A stretch of 39,408 nt of DNA, taken from the NCBI GenBank assembly GCA_024280455.1, contig JAJRQC010000091.1, positions 1 to 39,408 on the forward strand, written 5' to 3'. The stretch's first letter is position 1, and every line of letters begins with the position of its first letter. Positions 7,827 to 15,177 of the stretch are shown here, piece by piece. The DNA comes from Deltaproteobacteria bacterium. GTDB lineage: Bacteria; Desulfobacterota; Desulfobulbia; Desulfobulbales; Desulfobulbaceae. The notes beneath the pieces are model-generated. The model was not told the origin of the DNA, did not search any database, and saw only the letters and a program-made list of their open reading frames with translations. Position numbers and translations under genes: made by a program.

Positions 7827-8535
7827 TTATTGAGCTGGACGGGTGCTGTTTTTCTTGCGTGGTCGCCCTGCCTTGCCAGGAGTTACCCGACGGCCAAGCA
7901 TTTCACTGATCTCCTGTTGAAACCGACTGTTTCCAAGTGCAAAATTCCCACTGGTTGCCTTCCGTATTGCATCAATCTCGCCCGGCTCCAGTTCTCTGCG
8001 AAACAGTTCGCGATACGCATCCTGTCTTTTTGAAGCTGTCCGGCCAAGGGATTGATAAAGAGGGTGGGGGCTCACCAGGTCAAAGCTGTTTCCCTGGCCG
8101 TTAACCTGATAGCTTGACCAGCGATATTCACCGGGATGATCGACTATCCCTGCTCGTACAGGATATAATTCAATATAGCGCCGGCATCTTAAAAGATAGA
8201 CGTCCTGCTGAATAATGGAGGCGCGAAATCTCCCCTCCCGGAGAGTGCCACTGCGTTTATAGGTACGGTTGACGTACTGAACATAACGCTGACCAAGGCG
8301 TTTCATGAGATTTCCGACACTATCGGATTTTTCAGGAGTGAACAGAAGGTGAAACATGATTTGTCATCAAAACAAAGGCATGAACAAGACAGCCTGAACT
8401 ATCGGCATATTCCTGCAGCCACTCAAGATAGAACCTATAATCTTGGTCAGCATAAAAAAAGGCCTGCCGATTATTTCAGCGCTGAACAACATGGAGCGGA
8501 ACAGTGGGCACAATGATTCTGGATCGTCTTGGCAT
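7827..8535 (-). pseudogene. REP-associated tyrosine transposase (RAYT, Y1/IS200-like), two inactivating lesions
   Basis: An HUH-type single-strand transposase of the kind that mobilises REP sequences. The original start is the ATG at 8535-8533 (MPRRSRIIVPTVPLHVVQR). Codon 20 is TGA (8478-8476) where the family has Gly (QRG.NRQ). The frame continues through CLVHAFVLMTNHV. There an extra A within 8352-8354 (plus strand) shifts it: deleting one base restores NHVHLLFTPEKSDSVGNLMK, the family HUH region. The last 176 codons (from 8357) are intact, with YVQYVNRTYKRSGTLREGRF and YIELYPVRAGIV, ending at 7827. Two independent lesions mean it is inactive. It sits beside REP-like arrays (7541-7648, 10149-10200), its likely former substrates. 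Confidence 0.9.
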
Positions 8536-8694
8536 GAGACGGGAGATAACATGCAACTATGAAAAAAAACTTGAAAAATCGTGGGCTGTCCTCTATTGTT
8601 CCGCCTATTGTTCTTCTCACTTTTTCATGGTTAATAATAGAAAAAAGGGCAATTCTAATCGGGGTATCCTTCGCTGGATAGACTTGTATTTTGG

Positions 8695-8738
8695 GTGGCC
8701 GAATAACTTTGGAATTAGTGGCCGAATTCAGTTGGAAT
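8695..8738 (+). repeat. Direct repeats resembling an IS21-family terminus
   Basis: GTGGCCGAATAACTTTGGAA-T (8695-8715) is repeated as GTGGCCGAATTCAGTTGGAA-T (8718-8738), a 23-bp period. Multiple terminal repeats with a GTGGCC(G)GAAT...TTGGAAT pattern occur at ends of IS21-like elements as I remember them. No istA or istB gene is nearby, so this is at most an orphan end. The repeat pair is certain and the IS21 label is tentative. Confidence 0.5.
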
Positions 8739-8816
8739 ACTCATTTTACGAGCCCATCATATTTCAGCTCTTTTTTTATCCATATCCCTCTCTATATTCG
8801 CTGGAAATTATTGCAC

Positions 8817-10091
8817 ATGACAACCTGTCAGCCACTTAGAAAATGTATATCAAGCAGCGCCGATGAACTCATAATTTACGGCGCCGATAATTTTGCTCAG
8901 TTCCCCCGCCGTGATGCGTCAATACAATCAAAATGTGATCGAGCCCTTCCCGCTGCCTGTCAAGACGATCTGGTAGTATTACGTGGAAAATTGGACCGGG
9001 AATATCACAGCTGGCTGCGCTCACACGGCTTGGGGTCGGACTATGTTGTCGAATATAAGGCATTGTCTCGGGAGCTGTCACTTTCAGAACTTATCATAAA
9101 TGACCCGGAACCAATCTTAAAGATCATTCGAGAGACCGACCGGAAACCAGTATACGTACCTTGGTTTTCCAGGAGAATGGAAGCGGAGGCTGCAAAGACG
9201 CTCGGCGCCGACCTCTTTGGGGCGCCGGAAGCAGCAACATTGAAATACAACGACAAGTCCGATTTTAAGACGGTTTGCCGGCAGTTGGATGTACCTGTTG
9301 TTGTTGGGGATTCCTTTACAATACATCCGGAAAACAGCGCTAATGCCGGCGAGATGGCCCGTGTTGTTAACAGGCACCTGTCAACGCACGAAACCGTGAT
9401 TATTCGCGGCACTCTTGGGGAATTCGGCCTGTCATTATACAAGACTACGGGAGATGATATCCCGGATTTGTATAGAAAAATCGCTGCCAGTGGCGAAAAG
9501 ATGGTCATAATTGAGCCTTTCTTGAGCGTCATCTCTACCCCGAACGATCAATGGGCAATAGATAGAAATGGGGACATACGCCATCTTGGCTTGGCGGACC
9601 AGATATGCGAGGGGGGGATGGTGCATATTAGCACTCAAGAAGGTCAACCCCCATCACAACGTATCCACAATTATATCACTCAGGCATCGCTTAAAATCGC
9701 AAAGCACATGGTGGAATTCGGGTACAGAGGGGTGCTCGGTATTGACTATATTGTGACAGACGAAGGTATATTCCCGGTTGAAAACAACGCCCGTTTTAAT
9801 GGTTCTTCGTATGCGCGCCTCATCATTGATAACATTGAAAATTTGACAACCCCAATTGAATACTGGAAATTTATCAAGATCAAGACACTGCCGTGTTCAT
9901 TTTTCGAACTTACTCAACGTATTGAGAACGTACTCTATGACGGCAAAAAAATAAATTCCGTATTCCCTTTTAATTGCAACGCATTACCATTGACCGGCGA
10001 CTTTACCGTTATACTCCTTGCCGAGGATTTGAATCACCTCATCTATCTTGAACAGTTGTTGAAAGCTAAATTGAACGTTTCTGTATTTTGA
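8817..10091 (+). CDS. ATP-grasp ligase with pre-ATP-grasp domain, orphan
   Basis: A 424-residue protein from the ATG at 8817. The open frame extends back to 8691, but that part translates the IS21-like repeats and has no protein character, so the downstream Met is preferred; no strong ribosome binding site marks either. Residues about 1-170 look like a Rossmann-type pre-ATP-grasp domain. Residues about 170-345 carry ATP-grasp features: the VIIRGTLGEFG lysine/arginine strand region, VIIEPFLSV, and the metal-binding close PVENNARFNGSSY (E.N.R). Such enzymes join a carboxylate to an amine or thiol through an acyl phosphate, often making peptides or amino-acid conjugates. It stands alone between mobile-element debris and an opposing operon, so no substrate can be inferred. 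It looks like a transferred cargo gene. Confidence 0.78.
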   Translation: MTTCQPLRKCISSSADELIIYGADNFAQFPRRDASIQSKCDRALPAACQDDLVVLRGKLDREYHSWLRSHGLGSDYVVEYKALSRELSLSELIINDPEPILKIIRETDRKPVYVPWFSRRMEAEAAKTLGADLFGAPEAATLKYNDKSDFKTVCRQLDVPVVVGDSFTIHPENSANAGEMARVVNRHLSTHETVIIRGTLGEFGLSLYKTTGDDIPDLYRKIAASGEKMVIIEPFLSVISTPNDQWAIDRNGDIRHLGLADQICEGGMVHISTQEGQPPSQRIHNYITQASLKIAKHMVEFGYRGVLGIDYIVTDEGIFPVENNARFNGSSYARLIIDNIENLTTPIEYWKFIKIKTLPCSFFELTQRIENVLYDGKKINSVFPFNCNALPLTGDFTVILLAEDLNHLIYLEQLLKAKLNVSVF

Positions 10092-10148
10092 ACGATAAAA
10101 TCTCAACCTGAACCGCCTTCAGGCTGCCCGCGGCAGAAAAGCAAGAAA

Positions 10149-10200
10149 AGGGGTCAGATTTATTTTATTGTAGATAATTGAGGTCAGAGTTAAATTGAGA
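10149..10200 (+). repeat. GGTCAGA-type REP-like repeat pair
   Basis: AGGGGTCAGATTTATTTTAT and, about 30 bp on, AGGTCAGAGTTAAATTGAGA are diverged direct copies. GGGGTCAGA(T/G)T..A(A)TT motifs of this kind commonly accompany Y1/RAYT transposases. They lie in the 136-bp gap between the stop of the ATP-grasp gene and the converging stop of the GT4 gene. Confidence 0.5.
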
Positions 10201-10227
10201 CACTCTGCCGTTAGCCTTTAGCTGAAC

Positions 10228-12510
10228 CTATTTTTTCACCATCTGTCCAAGGATTTCATACATACTGAGAAGAGAGAGCAGCCAGCAAAGAGTCGACTCC
10301 GCACCCTGGTTGGCGTTGACTCCGGTGGGCTGAATACCGTCGCAACAGCCTCCCGTCTTAAAGTCATAAATCTGTTCATTTAAATCATTACTGCCCAGAA
10401 ACCAGCCGAGACAACGATGCCCCTGGTCAAGCCATTTCATCTCGCCGGTAGAACGGAAGGCCGCTGCACAAGCGCCGATCAGGCACATGACCTCTATGGG
10501 CTGTTGATCAAAAGTAGAAGTGAGGCCATTCCTGTTGTGCCAGTTCAAATTGCCGATAACTGAAAGGTGACCTTCTCGTGCCTTCTGTTTTTCCAGCAGC
10601 CAGGTGAGGGAATCAATGCCCATTTTAAACATTTCCGGATTGGGGATCCACTGCCCGGCCAGGATCAAGGCATGGGGCAATTTGGCGTTGGCATAGGTAA
10701 GCTTATCTTCACACCACAGCCAGTCCTCCGTGCTGGAACCTTTTTGAAAGAGCGCAAAGAGTTTTTCCGCCAGCAGAGTGCGTAACCGGCGGGCCGTGCT
10801 GTCCCCGCCGAAAACCTCCATATAGGCGTGCAGGCCGATGATGACAAATGCCCATGATCTTGGAGAGTTGAAACTTTCCACGGCCGTAAGTCCGTCCAGA
10901 AAAAGTCGGACAGCCATGTTCCGGATCGAATCATGAGGGGCGTATTGGATGGCGACTCCCAGCCCCCAGATGGATCGTCCGTGGGAATCATCACTGCCGA
11001 CCTCTTCGAGCCATTGCCGGTCATAGGACATGAAATTTCTGAAACGGCCATTTTCAGGATTGAAAGAGTAGTGCAAAAAAGAGAGATAGGTATGGATCAG
11101 GGGAATAACATCCTTGTCCTTGCGTAGAGCATAGTACATCGCGGCGACAATGAGCGATCTGGCATTATCATCCACACAGTAGCCGTGCGTGCGGTCCGGG
11201 ATGCAATATTTGGCGTGCTGGAGGATGCCGGTGCCATCGGTCATGATGCGCATATGCTGGAGGTTGATCTCCGGCAGGCCGCCCAGAATCCTGGTATCAG
11301 GTCTTTGCGGAATTTCGCCATCCGGCCTTTCGCTATACTGTGGAATCGGTTGGTCAATTGCCCGTTCTAAGATCTCTTTGACCAGATGGAGGTACTGCGA
11401 ACCTACTGCTTTCCAGACTGCGGCTCGGCCGAATTGATAACTTTTCCTGCTGATTTCATCACGTTCTTCCTCGTGGTCCAGAAGATGATTGATCTTTTCG
11501 GCCAAAACCCGCGGCTCATTGAAAGGTACCAGGCATCCTCTGCCCTCCGCCAGCAGCTCCTGGGCGTACCAATAGGGGCTGGAGACCACCACCGTGCCCA
11601 TGCCCGCAGCATAAGCCAGGGTGCCGGAGACAATTTGTTCTTCCTGGAGATAGGGCGAGATATAGAGGTCCGCACTGGTCATATATCGAGTTAAGGTCTC
11701 CAGATCGACAAAACGGTTGTGAAACAGCACATAATCGTCAAGGCCGAGACGGCGAACCAGTTGATACAGGCGCTGCCGGTAAGAATCTCCCGTATCCTTT
11801 ATAATGTGAGGGTGGGTCTTGCCGAGGACAATATAGGACACTGCAGGATGACGCTCGATGACCCGGGGCAAGGCATTGAGCATGACCTCAATCCCTTTGC
11901 CGGGGCTCAGCAGGCCGAAGGTCAGCAGCATCTTCCGGTCTTTCAACCCAAGCCTGGTTTTGAATGAATCGGATCTGGTAAAGGGCACATCCGGGATGCC
12001 GTGGGGAATAAAGATGATTTTCGATTCTTCAATGCCATAGGAATCGATGAGCAGCGTCCGGGCCTTATGGGCCATGACAATCAAGGCGTCGGTATATTGC
12101 GCCAACTTCCGGATGACGGCGCGCTGGCCGTCCGTGGGTTTGTTGAGAACAGTATGCAGGGTGGCAATTACCGGCATGCGCAGATTTTTTATCAGATGGA
12201 AGATGTAGGAACCGTCCTCTCCCCCGAATATACCGAATTCGTGCTGGAGAATCGCGGCATCGAACTTGTGGACATTTAAGAATTCAGCGGCATGGATATA
12301 ATCAGACTGGACGTTTGTCCTTATCTGGAACCCGACCCGATCCGGATAAGGGTAGCCTGTTTCAACGTCATCCATGGCCACGACAGTAAGACGTTCACCG
12401 TCCTTTTTCAGCCCCCTGGCGAGGGAGTCACACAGGTCGGTGGTAAAGGTGGCAATGCCGCATTGCCTGGGCAGGTAATTGCCGATAACCGCCAGTTTCA
12501 TGGTTTTCAT
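10228..12510 (-). CDS. GT4 glycosyltransferase fused to an (alpha/alpha)6-barrel-like domain
   Basis: 760 residues, last gene of a four-gene minus-strand operon. Residues 1-385 are a GT-B fold family 4 transferase: N-terminal MKLAVIGNYLPRQCGIATFT, nucleotide-sugar part TFGLLSPGKGIEVML, and ISPYLQEEQIVSGTLAYAAG. That last motif keeps the first Glu of the usual E-x7-E but has Leu for the second, a variant seen in a subset of GT4 enzymes. Residues about 415-760 form a helical region (MTDGTGILQHAKYCIPDRTH, then GYCVDDNARSL) that resembles six-hairpin glycosidase-like barrels. The gene begins 11 bp after the stop of the first GH130 gene. It is probably cytoplasmic. A mannosyl donor is inferred from the neighbours and is not shown by the sequence. 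Confidence 0.85.
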   Translation of the reverse strand: MKTMKLAVIGNYLPRQCGIATFTTDLCDSLARGLKKDGERLTVVAMDDVETGYPYPDRVGFQIRTNVQSDYIHAAEFLNVHKFDAAILQHEFGIFGGEDGSYIFHLIKNLRMPVIATLHTVLNKPTDGQRAVIRKLAQYTDALIVMAHKARTLLIDSYGIEESKIIFIPHGIPDVPFTRSDSFKTRLGLKDRKMLLTFGLLSPGKGIEVMLNALPRVIERHPAVSYIVLGKTHPHIIKDTGDSYRQRLYQLVRRLGLDDYVLFHNRFVDLETLTRYMTSADLYISPYLQEEQIVSGTLAYAAGMGTVVVSSPYWYAQELLAEGRGCLVPFNEPRVLAEKINHLLDHEEERDEISRKSYQFGRAAVWKAVGSQYLHLVKEILERAIDQPIPQYSERPDGEIPQRPDTRILGGLPEINLQHMRIMTDGTGILQHAKYCIPDRTHGYCVDDNARSLIVAAMYYALRKDKDVIPLIHTYLSFLHYSFNPENGRFRNFMSYDRQWLEEVGSDDSHGRSIWGLGVAIQYAPHDSIRNMAVRLFLDGLTAVESFNSPRSWAFVIIGLHAYMEVFGGDSTARRLRTLLAEKLFALFQKGSSTEDWLWCEDKLTYANAKLPHALILAGQWIPNPEMFKMGIDSLTWLLEKQKAREGHLSVIGNLNWHNRNGLTSTFDQQPIEVMCLIGACAAAFRSTGEMKWLDQGHRCLGWFLGSNDLNEQIYDFKTGGCCDGIQPTGVNANQGAESTLCWLLSLLSMYEILGQMVKK

Positions 12511-12521
12511 ATGTGTTTCCT

Positions 12522-13991
12522 TTAATCAGCCAGCATTCTGGCGAGTAGATCCTTCACCGACACAACCGCAAGGCCGGATGAGGTGTCAGACATGGAGTAT
12601 GGGATGATCAATTCATTGTTGTGAATTATGGCGCCGCAGGTGTACAAGACATTCGGCACATAACCTTCGCGTTCTTCTGCCGTAGGGCTGAGCAACGGCT
12701 CGGCAAGACGACCGATAATCCTGGTTGGGTCTCGCAGATCCAGCAGAGAGGCGCCGATACAATATCTCCTCATCGCCCCGACCCCGTGGGTCAGCAAGAT
12801 CCAGCCCGCCTCGGTTTCAAGGGGGGAACCGCAGTTGCCGATTTGGATGAATTCCCACGGATACTGTGGTTCCTGCAGAATTTGGGCTTCTTGCCAAAAG
12901 TGGATATTGTCCGAAGACATGATAAACATGTTTTCCCCGTCCTGACGGGAGATCATCATGTATCTGTCGTTAATTCTCCTTGGAAAAAGGGCCATCCCTT
13001 TATTCTGCACGGCCTTGCCGTTAAGTGTCCTGATGGCGAAGTTGACGAAATCCTTTGTTTCAAGCAGCATCGGCAGGATATCAAAACCGTTGTATGCGGT
13101 GTAGGTCGCGTAATAGGTGATTTCGTCGTTGGTATCGCAAAAGCGCACGAACCTGGCATCCTCAATCCCCCGGCTCTCGTTTTCCGACACGGGGAATATA
13201 ACCCTCTCCGATATTCGCCGGTCCTTTCTGAACCGTAACTGGTAATTGGATCGCGCCAGCCACCGCATCTTTTCTGCCGTATCATGAAGCAAAACAGCCG
13301 GTTCTTCATACCAGGTATCGGTCTTCTGTCGAATAGCGGCCTGCAGTTCAACAAAAGAGAATTCGGGCCCCAGATCCTCTAATATGTCCTCGGAAACAGT
13401 ATTCATGGCGTCCATATCCGCGAGTTTCAACCGGAAAACATATTTGTCATAGATCGGGTTTTTGATGAGCTCCGGAGTTCCCACAAACCTGCTGACCGGA
13501 TCAAAATGGATATCGTTTTTTGCATCAAACACGCCGCTTCTGAATTCAATAGAGGATATATGCCCTTCTCCGACGGAGCGGAAACTCAAGATGAAGCGCA
13601 GGCTTTTTCCATCGAGATGACTTTGATCGGGATGCATGATAATGGAAGGGTTGAAAAAGGCGGCTGCCTGGACTGAATACTCCTTGGTAAAAAAAGTCCC
13701 GAGAAGATATCTCCTTTCCTCTGAAAGATTAAGGCTTTTGGGAATGTACTCTTTGATCTTGGTAAAGCTCTGATTAAAAACCTGGCGGATCTCTTTGTGG
13801 CGCGTAGAAAAATCGGCCATTACCTGTTGCAGATTCTCCCGTACTTCTTCTTCTGAAAGCCCGAGAACACGCGCGATGATGTGCCTGGTTCGCTCTTCGC
13901 CGCCCGAGAGATAAAATTTGGTGATCACCCGGGAGGATTCGGCGGAAAATTTTTTCTTTTTTCTTTTTACCTGCAATGGTACTGGATGCAT
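12522..13991 (-). CDS. GH130-family glycoside phosphorylase, long form
   Basis: Five-bladed beta-propeller enzyme of family GH130, which phosphorolyses (or, in reverse, builds) beta-mannosides with mannose 1-phosphate. The open frame reaches 14036, but the ATG at 13991 has a good ribosome binding site (AAGGAAAACCAG) and the extension overlaps a tandem repeat, so 489 residues are preferred. Residues about 1-140 are a helical N-domain with a basic start (KRKKKK). The propeller follows, with RGIEDARFVRF carrying the Asp in the position of the GH130 acid, then GNCGSPLETEAGWILLTHGV and EGYVPNVLYTCGAI, a typical closing blade. It is 11 bp upstream of the GT4 gene, within the mannoside operon. The direction of reaction and the linkage cannot be told from sequence. 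Confidence 0.85.
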   Translation of the reverse strand: MHPVPLQVKRKKKKFSAESSRVITKFYLSGGEERTRHIIARVLGLSEEEVRENLQQVMADFSTRHKEIRQVFNQSFTKIKEYIPKSLNLSEERRYLLGTFFTKEYSVQAAAFFNPSIIMHPDQSHLDGKSLRFILSFRSVGEGHISSIEFRSGVFDAKNDIHFDPVSRFVGTPELIKNPIYDKYVFRLKLADMDAMNTVSEDILEDLGPEFSFVELQAAIRQKTDTWYEEPAVLLHDTAEKMRWLARSNYQLRFRKDRRISERVIFPVSENESRGIEDARFVRFCDTNDEITYYATYTAYNGFDILPMLLETKDFVNFAIRTLNGKAVQNKGMALFPRRINDRYMMISRQDGENMFIMSSDNIHFWQEAQILQEPQYPWEFIQIGNCGSPLETEAGWILLTHGVGAMRRYCIGASLLDLRDPTRIIGRLAEPLLSPTAEEREGYVPNVLYTCGAIIHNNELIIPYSMSDTSSGLAVVSVKDLLARMLAD

Positions 13992-14015
13992 CTGGTTTTC
14001 CTTAAATAGTAACTT

Positions 14016-14205
14016 GTTTATCCGAAAATCGCCCACGAAGTGATGTCGTATCAGGCTATTTTCATCGTTCGTTGTGGCTGTAACGTTATAAATCTGGTCC
14101 AGCCATGCTGGTTTATCCGAAAATCGCCCACGAAGTGATGCCGATCCGGGCTATTTTCATAGTTTGTTGTGGCTGTGACCTGTACAATCTGGTCCAGCCA
14201 TGCTG
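14016..14205. repeat. 95-bp direct tandem repeat, two copies
   Basis: Copy one at 14016-14110 and copy two at 14111-14205 both begin GTTTATCCGAAAATCGCCCA and end GGTCCAGCCATGCTG; a third start (GTTTAT) follows at 14206. The copies differ at about a dozen positions, clustered in the middle. The period is not a multiple of three and the reading frames contain stops, so it is not a protein repeat. It fills the 238-bp gap between the two GH130 genes of an otherwise tightly packed operon. Confidence 0.85.
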
Positions 14206-14229
14206 GTTTATGGGTAACCGGACCGTGAG

Positions 14230-15165
14230 CTAATAAGGCGGCCTTGGGTTATCAAGACACATCTCTACAAGATCCATGATCCGGGCCGAGCCTGCACACA
14301 TGACCGTGTCCGCCCCTCCCCAGTAAATTTTCACGGTGCCGTCGTCTTCCGGAACCGCGCCGCAGGTAAACACCACGTTGGGCACATAGCCGGTTATCTC
14401 CCAAGGGTCTTCGGGCTGCAGGATCCACTCATCCGCGACCCCGATAATCCTGGCCGGATCATCCCGGTCATGCAAAGCCACGCCGAGCCGGTAGACGGCC
14501 CCCGCCATGGTCTCAAAAACCCCATGGTAAATATGAAGCCATCCTTTTTCCGTCATAAACGGCGTGGCGCCCGGGCCGATCTTCAACTGGTCCCAGTGAT
14601 AGGTCACCGGTTTCATGACGACCCTGGAGTCTCCCCAATGGATCAGGTCGGGAGAATAAGAGATATGGATGGACCAAGGGGATGTCTCGGAATGGGGCCG
14701 GTCGAGACGCGCATATCTCCCCATGATTTTTTGCGGGAAGATCACCACGTTGCGCATATCAGGCTGGGAGATTAAAGCGATTCGCTCGACCCGTTTAAAA
14801 TCCCTGGTCCGCGCACAGGCAATCCGCACCCCGTGTCTTGAGTAGACGCTGTAGGTCAGGAGATACTCGCCCTCCAGAGCACAGATGCGCAGGTCTTCCA
14901 CCCCGAATTCTTCATATTCGCCAAACCCCCCCTCCGTGGACGGCGTGAGAAACGGTTCAGGCCGCACCGTGAAAGAGAAACCATCGTCACTCTCGGCCAG
15001 GCCGATAATAGAACGGCCGTCCCGGCGGTGGGAACGGAAGAGCATGACATACCTGCCGTCATACTTGACCACCCCGGCATTATGCACGGTTGCCACCGGA
15101 TAGGGGACGTCATGTCTGGTCAGGATCGGATTTTTTTCATATCGCTGTACTACTGGATCTTGCAT
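14230..15165 (-). CDS. GH130-family beta-mannoside phosphorylase, short form
   Basis: 311 residues, close to the usual length of single-domain GH130 enzymes. Motifs of the five-bladed propeller are clear: NPILTRHDVPYPVATVHNAG, GRYVMLFRSHRRDGRS, the catalytic-Asp segment EFGVEDLRICALEGEYLLTY, GATPFMTEKGWLHIYHGVF and the closing EITGYVPNVVFTCGAV. Members act on beta-1,4- or beta-1,2-linked mannosides using phosphate and release mannose 1-phosphate. There is no signal peptide, so it works in the cytoplasm. It begins 12 bp after the GT4-PMI gene and is the second gene of the operon. Family assignment is firm; the specific substrate (mannobiose, mannosyl-glucose or mannosyl-GlcNAc) is not resolvable here. 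Confidence 0.9.
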   Translation of the reverse strand: MQDPVVQRYEKNPILTRHDVPYPVATVHNAGVVKYDGRYVMLFRSHRRDGRSIIGLAESDDGFSFTVRPEPFLTPSTEGGFGEYEEFGVEDLRICALEGEYLLTYSVYSRHGVRIACARTRDFKRVERIALISQPDMRNVVIFPQKIMGRYARLDRPHSETSPWSIHISYSPDLIHWGDSRVVMKPVTYHWDQLKIGPGATPFMTEKGWLHIYHGVFETMAGAVYRLGVALHDRDDPARIIGVADEWILQPEDPWEITGYVPNVVFTCGAVPEDDGTVKIYWGGADTVMCAGSARIMDLVEMCLDNPRPPY

Positions 15166-15177
15166 AATTTACCTCCC

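Noticed and set aside
8504-8839. A 111-codon plus-strand frame
   Set aside because: It overlaps the dead RAYT start, IS21-like repeats and the true start region of the ATP-grasp gene. No protein-like features.
14016-14205. Tandem repeat considered as a CRISPR array
   Set aside because: Units are contiguous with no unique spacers, about 95 bp long, and no cas genes are near.
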